DNA from: Morinoia aosen
Taxonomy: Eukaryota > Arthropoda > Malacostraca > Amphipoda > Talitridae
Direction: 5' to 3'
Length of the DNA stretch: 64,000 nucleotides
Assembly (NCBI GenBank): GCA_030386875.1
Contig: CM059559.1
Coordinates: forward strand, 62,634,392 to 62,698,391
This document shows, piece by piece, positions 56,866-64,000 of the stretch; the first letter of the stretch is position 1; each line of letters starts with the position of its first letter. The position numbers and the translations under genes were made by a program. The notes under the pieces were generated by a model, which saw only the letters and a program-made list of their open reading frames with translations, was not told where the DNA came from and did no database searches.

Positions 56866-57170
56866 ATTTTAAAATACGACTTAATTTAAAAGAGTCATTT
56901 TATAAATTAAAATTAAAAATGAAAAACTGTATTACAAAGCTTGGTTCAACTAGAGCAAGTTTATTGCATCATCAAAGGAATACATAGCAAATAGAAATTT
57001 ACACAAAGAGGCTGTTAGTAAAATTATTAGAGAATGATTATCAGAGTTCAGTTTGACAATCGTTGAATACAAACCGATTAAGGGGCTAGCTATATTGAAT
57101 TACCTGAGAAGTTTCGAAATCCCAATTATAAATAAATAAATATACAAAACACCGACAACCAATGCTTTAA

Positions 57171-58235
57171 GGAGATCGTCCTAATTTTTGAACTTTTTTC
57201 GTCCGGTTCGTTTGAAGATTGACCGGTAAATGTATTTTTTGAAAGTAAACTTTTTTTACTCATGTCACTTTTGCGATTGAGGCCTTAGTTTTTTTTTTAC
57301 GAAAAATTAGTTTTTTGGTATACTCGTATTTCATGACGTATCTCCTCATCGGGTTTTAATGCTAGAACAAAACCAAAGACAGTTTTAGAATCCTTGAAGC
57401 ATTTCTAACGAGAAAATGAAGGAATATTTTAATATTTTGAAAAAAATGTAATAAGCGATATTATATGATTTCATAACAAAATATTATTTCTGGATGTTGA
57501 GCTGTATACTTTTCTTTCAAATTTGAATAAACCTATTTTTTGTTAGAAATGTTTTAATGATTCTAAAACTGTTTTTGGTTTTGTTCTAGCGTCAAAACTC
57601 AATGAATAGATACGGTTTGAATGTTGAAAGTTATTTATTATGGGTATAAGCCATAACGAAATTTTTTGTTGAAGTGTGATATAATAGACAATTTATGTTT
57701 TTGAATGAAGTTTTAAGGTTTATTAAGATAATTTCCATACATAACTTCATATTCACACTGTGAATTGTGATTTCCAACCAAAATTTTTTTTTTCAATCAT
57801 GAAATTTTTTGTTTTCAGTCTGATTCTTATGAAATTAGACTATAATACGTAACATTTGAAAATAAACACAATTTCATTCATTCATTTTTTTTATTCAGGC
57901 CTTAGTTCTTGAAAAAAAATTGGACATATTGGTTTTTTAGTTCATTTTTCTGGATAATTCAAACCGTATCTCCTCATTGAGTATTATGCTAGAACATATA
58001 TAAAGACAGTTTTAAAATCCTTTGAACATTTCCAACAAAAGTAAATTTTCATATTATTACTTTCAAGATTTTTGTCCCCTCTCCCCCCCCCCCCCTGGGG
58101 GGAAGGATCTATTGTCCGAAGTGTCATAAAATTTCAAGACCGAATAGTCCACCACCTAAGGATCCTTTTCGAACAACAAAACAAACAAAGCTTACCGGAC
58201 CGACAGTGGCCTGGTAGGGGCCTGGGACGATCCAC
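57171..58235 (+). mobile_element. Family-1 TTAA element, copy 5
   Basis: A 1065-bp copy flanked by TTAA at 57,167-57,170 and 58,236-58,239. Termini are GGAGATCGTCCTAA and GGGACGATCCAC; the GATCGTCC core is shared by both ends of this copy only. The internal inverted pair and one C/G unit (about 58,075-58,180) are present. It is inserted in the Polinton relic. Confidence 0.85.
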
Positions 58236-58521
58236 TTAAATGGTGTATCGCGAGGTATTTCTGTCTAGATGAAAAAACGGTCAACGAATTTCTAAAAGAC
58301 TAAAAGCTGAAGCAGAAAAACTTAATTTGCTGATATCAGGTTCCCCGTAGAACTAAAAAATAAAAGCAGATTCGAGAGCAGTAATAATATTTCAGTAAAG
58401 GTTTATAGTTTTAATTATAATAATGAATTGTGTCCACTTAGACTATCTACATCAATCAACGAATAAAGATGTGATACAATTTACTATTGTTTAGAGATAA
58501 AAAAAGACTTATTACGTTCTC

Positions 58522-60058
58522 ATGAAATCATTAGGTCCTTTTCGTAAAACAAGTAATCATTACACAAAACATATGTGTCCGCATTGTTTATCAGTTTTTA
58601 AAAGATTTGATATTCTAGATAAACATAAAGACGATTTTTCAGTTCACACCCCAACAAGATATGTACCTGAAGGAGGTAAATTGAAATTTAAACACTACCA
58701 AAAAACATTTAGGCACCCTTCTGCAATGTATGCTGATTTCGAATCAACGTAGACAAAAATAGACACAGGTTTGAACCAAATTAAAATTCAAGTTACACCA
58801 TAAACATTCAGAAGCACAATCCTAATTTATTCTGTTCTTATACAAAATCTGAAGCAGATGAATACTCCCGTTTAGAAATATATAATGTTGTCGATGCTGC
58901 CCAAGAGCTTGTAGAATATTTAGAAAAGGAAACCAAAAGAATTTATATTCTGTTGAAGATAAATAAGAAAATGCATTTACCATCAGATAAATTCACAAAA
59001 TATAACTAAGTCACAAGTTGTTATGTATGTTGTGATGAATTTTTGAATGATAATTATAAAGTTCGAGACCAAAATCATTTGACAGGTCATGACAGGTCAA
59101 GCTGAAAATGTAATTTAAAAATTAGAAATCCAAATTGGATACCGGTGTTTTTACACACCCTGTCAAATTACGATACTCATTTGTTCGTGAAAACTTGGGA
59201 AATCTATCCAGAAAGTTGAATGATATTCCAAAAACAGATGAAGAATATATTAGTTTTAGACAAACAATAAAAGTTATCCTTATGTGTGTAAACATACAGG
59301 AAAAATGAAAGACATCACCGGCGACTTACGGTTCTTAGACGGCTACAGGTTTTTACCTTCGTCGCTAGATAAACTTTCGAAGAATTGTACCCGAGCACAA
59401 AATATTGTCGAAGTTCTTTCTCAATGTAGAACATTTTATATTGATCAACAAAAAAGGTATTTATCCGTACGAATATGTAAATTGTTTTGAAAAAATGAAC
59501 TGTAGTAGTTGAATAGTTTACCAGCTAAAAGTGAGTTCCACAGTAGATTAAAAAAATATGTATATTTCAGAGGATGAATTACGTCAACTAAAAAGGTATT
59601 TATCCGTATGAATATGTAAATTGTTATGAAAAAATGAACTGTAGTAGTTTAATAGTTTACCAGCTAAAAGTGAGTTCTACAGTAGATTAAAAAAATATAT
59701 ATATTTCAGAGGATGAATATCAGCATGCACTCAGAGTGTGGAAAGCTTTTAGTTGTAAAATATTCAAAGATTACCATAATTTATATCTAAAATTCGATAC
59801 ATTATTATTAGCAGATGTATTTCAACAATTTAGGCTAACATGCATGGAAAATTATTCTCTAGATCCAACACATAATTTTACAGCTCCCGGATTGTCTTTT
59901 GATGCTCTACTATAACATACAAAAATATAATTGGACTTGTTTGAAGGTCCTGATATGCTAATATTCATCAAAAAAGGAATGAGAGGTGGGATTTCTACAA
60001 TATCAACACGATATGCAAAAGCTATTGAAAAAACAGAGTGGTGAAAAGGACCACACAA
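58522..60058 (+). pseudogene. Polinton-type DNA polymerase B, exonuclease part
   Basis: Protein-primed type-B polymerase of the Polinton/Maverick kind, found as a decayed genomic copy. Visible blocks: HYTKHMCPHCLSVFKRFD (a C..C finger), FRHPSAMYADFEST with the Exo I D.E pair (58,729-58,752), KVRDQNHLTG (about 59,060), LSNYDTHLFV resembling Exo II (about 59,163), FLPSSLDKLS (59,349), YHNLYLKFDTLLLADVFQQF (about 59,773), and MRGGISTISTRYAKA near 59,980. The pieces are in different frames with several stops. A 139-bp duplication interrupts the block at 59,451-59,728. It is dead, and the capsid, integrase and protease genes of Polintons were not found in this window. Confidence 0.75.
59451..59728. 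repeat. 139-bp tandem duplication in the PolB relic
   Basis: Copies at 59,451-59,589 and 59,590-59,728 differ by only a handful of substitutions. Shared words are GGTATTTATCCGTA, AATAGTTTACCAGCTAAAAG and ATATTTCAGAGGATGAAT. The duplication came after the gene had begun to decay or caused the break itself. Confidence 0.85.
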
Positions 60059-60116
60059 TGTTATTAATTACTTTAGTCATGCAAATGCACATTTAATAAC
60101 AATGGTAATAAATAAA

Positions 60117-60982
60117 TAGCAGGGTAGTTCTTCAATTACAAGCACGTCGGAGACTTCTTGGGTGAGTAAAGAAGTCGGAAGTTGCTGATCCGACGGCCGC
60201 CCATATCAATTTTCACAATAACCATGACCTGTTGAGATATGTTGGACAAGACGTAAATAACTTGACGGTGGTAAGATTGAGAGCTACCGAGAATAGATTA
60301 AAGATTCGGAGTTAACAGATATGGTAATTGACTCTACCTGGCATATATCAATTAATTACGTTTAAGTCACGGCTTTACATTTAGAGTACGGCTCGAGTAC
60401 GGGAACTACAGCCACATGTAGGCCAGTGAGGAACGTTCGGGACAAATGCACCTACTTATCTCCAAACCTACCTTCACATAAGATCCCTTGAAGTCCACGT
60501 GACGACGGTGAAGAAGAGAAGAAGGCTGACGACAGGCCGCCCGGTCGCTGAAGCGCTGGACTGTAGAAAGTGGCACTGGCTCCCCATCGGGGCTGACTCC
60601 GTAGTCCCGGAGACGAGAGGTCTCTCTCTTTCGTTTCGGGTGCTGAGCGGTCTTACAGCTGAGCGAAACCGTAGTGATGGCCGTCATCATACCTCAACCG
60701 TCAGCCACTTGCCCTCTCCATGACGTCAAGCATAGGGAATCGTAGTGCAGGTCACAGGAGTTTTTAGCCGAAAACGCCCATCCTAAAGACTGCTTCTTAG
60801 AATAAATGAAGAATTAGAGATGAATAAGAAAGTAGTGGTCCACAGGGAGGCGTAGGTGAGTTGTTAGTGCGATGGAGGTTGGAGGGTGTCCGAGATTGCT
60901 CAGGCACGACAGCCTGAGCATGGTTACGAGACGTTCGAAAAAGGTCGCAGTTGGTTTGGCAGTAAGGTCACCCTGTATCGAA
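60117..60982. mobile_element. Unclassified GC-richer insert in the PolB relic
   Basis: About 870 bp between the GGIS block and the motif A block is richer in G and C than the polymerase and has no PolB similarity. It seems to start CAGGGTAGTT and to end ACCCTG, so the ends are inverted for about 6 bases. Near the left end lies an 8-bp hairpin GACTTCTT/AAGAAGTC (60,150-60,174). No transposase was recognised and no clear duplication was found. The borders are uncertain. Confidence 0.4.
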
Positions 60983-61059
60983 CGTCCTCTAATACTCTAA
61001 ATGTATTTAACAAAATTCTTAAATGTGAGATTCCTCAATACCAACTCCCCGAGTAAGAA

Positions 61060-62233
61060 AATGGATTTATTCAACAAAAACAAGCAACCTAAACATTCAA
61101 GAAACATTCGATAAAGGAAAACCAAATAGATTTATCACATATATAGATACAAATAATCTTTACGGCTGGGCTATTTGCTTAACATTACCAACTGGAAACT
61201 CAAATGGAAAGATCCAAAGTCGGAACTTAAACCAGATTAAGGTTATATATTAGAAGTTGATTCAATTTATCCGGAAGACACACATGCTCTACATAATGAT
61301 TTACCATTAGCTCCAGAAAATATCGAAGTAAACCATATGAAATAAATAAGTTCGATATCTTGGGAAACGAGGAAAATATGTTTCAAATTTTTAATCTCTG
61401 ACACAATATCTATATCTAGGATCGAAGTTAGAGAAAATTCACAGAATATTAGAGTTTGATGAAAGTCTGTGGATGATATCATATATTGCTATTGATACAA
61501 AATTGCGTCAACGAGCTAAATCTGAATTTGAAGAAAGAATTCTACAAACTGATGAACAATTCAGCATTTGGAAAAACAATTGTAAATATTAGAAATAGAG
61601 TAGATGTGTGTTTAGTAAAGTCACAAAAAGAATTAATTAAATTACCAAATAAACTGAACTTTAAAAGTTTAAAATATTTTCAGAATATTTGATAGCATGG
61701 CATATGCAAAAATAAAGACTAAATTTTGATAATCCAATCTACGTAGGGCTATCTGTATTAGATAGAAGTAAAACATTAGTGCATGATTTCCATTATACCC
61801 ATATTACAAGGAAATATAGCAATGAGGCAAAGCTGTTGTTTACTGATACAGATGCATTATGTTAGGATATCAAACAAAAGATTTGTACAATGATATGGAA
61901 AGAAATAAAGACTTGTTGGATACATCAATCTATTCTAAAGAACACATCCCATATTCAACTAAAAATATGAAAGTAATTGGGAATATGAAAGACGATACTT
62001 GAAGAATAACAATTGAAGAATTCATCGGTCTCAGAGCAAAACTACGTTGTTACAAAACGAAAAATTCTGTAAGTAAGATAGAAAAGGTGTAAGTAAGAAC
62101 ATAACTGAGAACAATATCACAATGAATGAATATGAAAGAGCATTGAATAATGAAACAATGTAGAAAACGATGTACAATATCAAAAATGGTACCCACGAAT
62201 TATATACTGAAGAAATAAATAAGATTGCATTAA
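61060..62233 (+). pseudogene. Polinton-type DNA polymerase B, catalytic part
   Basis: The polymerase motifs appear in order: TYIDTNNLYGWAI (motif A, about 61,138-61,176), SIYPEDTHALHNDLPLAPE (about 61,263), KLMNNSAFGKTI (motif B, about 61,540-61,580), FDNPIYVGLSVLDRSKTL (about 61,727), and LLFTDTDAL (motif C, about 61,832-61,858). The block then runs into STKNMKVIGNMKDDT and EFIGLRAK near 61,955-62,040. Motif A and C aspartates are present, but stops and shifts separate every block. A family-1 element follows at the TTAA in GCATTAA. Confidence 0.75.
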
Positions 62234-63370
62234 GGGGATCATCCGGATTTTTCAACTTTTTTCGTCCGATTCGTTTGAAAATTGGCCGGTATATGTATTT
62301 TTTGAGAGTAAACTTCTTTCACTCGTGTCACTTTCTTCGACTTAGGTCTTTTTTTACTATAAATGAGTTTTTTGGTATATTTTCATGGATATTTCAAAAC
62401 GCTACTCCTCGTTGAGTTTTGATGCTAGAACAAAACCAAAGACAGTTTCAGAATCCTTGAAGCATTTCTAACAAAAGTAGTTTGTCAAATTTTACCATAT
62501 AAATTTTTTTTGTGATATGCGGTATTTTATCATAACATCACAAAAAATTATTTTTGGTTTTGAGCTATATAATTTTTTTTTCTTGCACAAATTTGGAAAA
62601 AAGCTAAGCTACTTTTGTTAGAAATGTCCCAATGATTCTAAAACTGTCTATGGTTTTGTTCTAGCATCAAAACTCAATGAGGAGTGGCGCTTTGAAAGTT
62701 GAAGGTTAGAGGTTTTGGGTATAAGCCATAAACAAAATTTTTTTGTTGAAGTGGAATATAATGGACAATTTATGTAATTGAATGCTGTTTAAATTTTATT
62801 TCGATAATCTCCATGCACAACTTCATATTCACACTATGAATTGTAATTTACAAGAAATTAAAAATAAAAATTAAATTTTTTTTTAATTATGAAATTTTAT
62901 ATATGCAGTCTCATTCATATGAAATTCGACTAGTATATATATGTAACTAGTGAAAAGAAACGCAATTTCAGTTAATCATTTTTTCGATGCAGGCCTTAGT
63001 TTTTTGAAAAAATTGGACATATTGGTTTTTTAGTTTATTTTTATTGATATTTCAAATGAATAGAACTCATTGAGTTTTTATGCTAGAACAAAACCAAAGA
63101 CAGTTTTAGAATCCTTGAAGCATTGTAAACAAAGTTGCGGTTTTAAATTTGACATTTTTCTTTTTGTTTTGTTTTTAAATGGGGTCGAAATGGTGTCGAA
63201 ATTCAGGATTTTCAGTCCTATTACCCCACCCTGGGGGGGGATTTAGTGTCCGTAGCGCCATAAAATTTTAGGACCGGATAGTCCCTCCCCTAAGGGTCCT
63301 TTTCCAATAACAAAACAAAAAAAGCTCACTGGACTGACAGGGGCCTGCCAGGGGCCTGGGATGATCCCCC
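62234..63370 (+). mobile_element. Family-1 TTAA element, copy 6
   Basis: An 1137-bp copy with TTAA at 62,230-62,233. Termini are GGGGATCATCCGGA and CTGGGATGATCCCC. No TTAA follows on the right; instead the sequence reads TCCCCTGGGATGAAATC and enters a second copy of the PolB C-terminal region. The right target duplication has therefore been lost, probably in a rearrangement. The internal inverted pair and one C/G unit (about 63,215-63,300) are present. Confidence 0.8.
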
Positions 63371-63378
63371 TCCCCTGG

Positions 63379-63865
63379 GATGAAATCGAAACAAAAGATT
63401 TGTACAAAGATATAGGAAGAAATAAAGAATTGTATGAGACATCAAACTATTCTAAAGAACACTTCATATATTCAACTAAAAATATGAAAGTAATTGGGAA
63501 AATGAAAGACGAAACTAGTGGAATACCAATTGATGAATTCGTCGGTCTCAGAGCAAAACAATATTGTTACATGAACGAAAAATTCCGTAAGTAAGAAAAC
63601 ACAAGGTGTAAGTAAGAACATAACTGAGAACAATATCACAATGGATGAATATAAGAAGTCATTAAATAATGAAATAATTTACAAAACCATGTACAACATA
63701 CAAAGTGTTAACCATGAACTATTCACCAAAGAAATAAATAAGATTGCATTAAATGGTAATGATGTCAGGAGACATATATTACCAGAGGGTATCAACACAC
63801 TAGCTTTAAATCACTATAAAATCTGTTCGATAAATAAAGTAAAAAATGAATGCCTACAATAAAAA
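63379..63865 (+). pseudogene. Second copy of the PolB C-terminal region
   Basis: An open piece (63,379-63,594) reads KDLYKDIGRNKELYETSNYS, FIYSTKNMKVIGKMKDETSG and EFVGLRAKQYCY. It is the same segment as 61,880-62,040 but with fewer lesions. A second piece ends with NDVRRHILPEGINTLALNHY, close to the usual C-terminus of Polinton PolB. The region repeats 61,880-62,233 with an offset of about 1.5 kb and passes, uninterrupted, the site (GCATTAAATGG at about 63,747) where the first copy is disrupted. Confidence 0.75.
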
Positions 63866-64000
63866 TGACTTCTATAATCAAGATTTATTGTCTGCTGAAA
63901 ATGAACTGTATTTGAGTGATTTAAAATCATTACTTAATAAAGAAAAACTGGGAAAAGTATTGTAAATACATTGCTTAGAAAACGTCCATTGCCTGCAATG

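Overview
This is an AT-rich animal genomic window, most probably from an arthropod. The evidence is a DD41D mariner of the rosa type, a Penelope-like element with a GIY-YIG nuclease, Polinton DNA polymerase, Tigger/pogo and hAT relics, and small gene families typical of arthropod genomes. Exons are bounded by GT/AG introns and no bacterial-style operon is present. Almost everything recognisable is a mobile element, and most copies are decayed and nested. I see no certain single-copy host gene, no tRNA or rRNA gene and no CRISPR array.

Layout. 1-5.4 kb: two mariner transposase relics (1-135 and about 4.79-5.39 kb) and a broken TTAA element. 6.1-7.05 kb: first full copy of a TTAA-flanked repeat, called family 1 here. 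7.85-9.42 kb: an old, diverged long inverted repeat. 9.68-10.72 kb: a second TTAA family with long inverted arms. 11.4-12.5 kb: hAT fragment with an internal 80-bp tandem repeat. 13.05-14.17 kb: element with TAA duplications (PIF/Harbinger type). 14.7-20.3 kb: CACTA/EnSpm-like transposase pseudogene split by a 3.9-kb hAT-type element, which itself holds two hairpin elements and a family-1 copy. 20.9-24.1 kb: small phased exons of a multi-exon gene or gene remnant. 24.2-25.1 kb: 5'-truncated Penelope-like element. 25.85-27.34 kb: intact DD41D mariner.

27.3-39 kb: a non-LTR retrotransposon with an OTU cysteine-protease-like domain, endonuclease and reverse transcriptase. It is interrupted by a 5.3-kb LTR element without pol genes and by a 2-kb family-1 copy. 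Removing both inserts restores the reading frame. 39-40.7 kb: repeat-rich tail. 41.3-43.3 kb: Tigger pseudogene. 43.6-45.5 kb: a hairpin and a hAT-type MITE. 47.7-49.5 kb: a second Penelope-like copy with its 5' half inverted. 50.1-51.2 kb: family-1 copy. 51.7-55.1 kb: a second, CR1/L2-like non-LTR element on the minus strand. 55.7-64 kb: decayed Polinton-type protein-primed DNA polymerase B with two family-1 copies and one unclassified insert.

The most striking signal is the family-1 repeat: six copies, all in the same orientation, bounded by TTAA. Within each copy the two ends match each other, while the same bases differ between copies. A second recurring signal is a short CTGANGAT-hairpin-GAAA motif near Penelope-type 3' ends and in other inverted repeats. 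All functional calls come from reading motifs by eye; no database search was possible.
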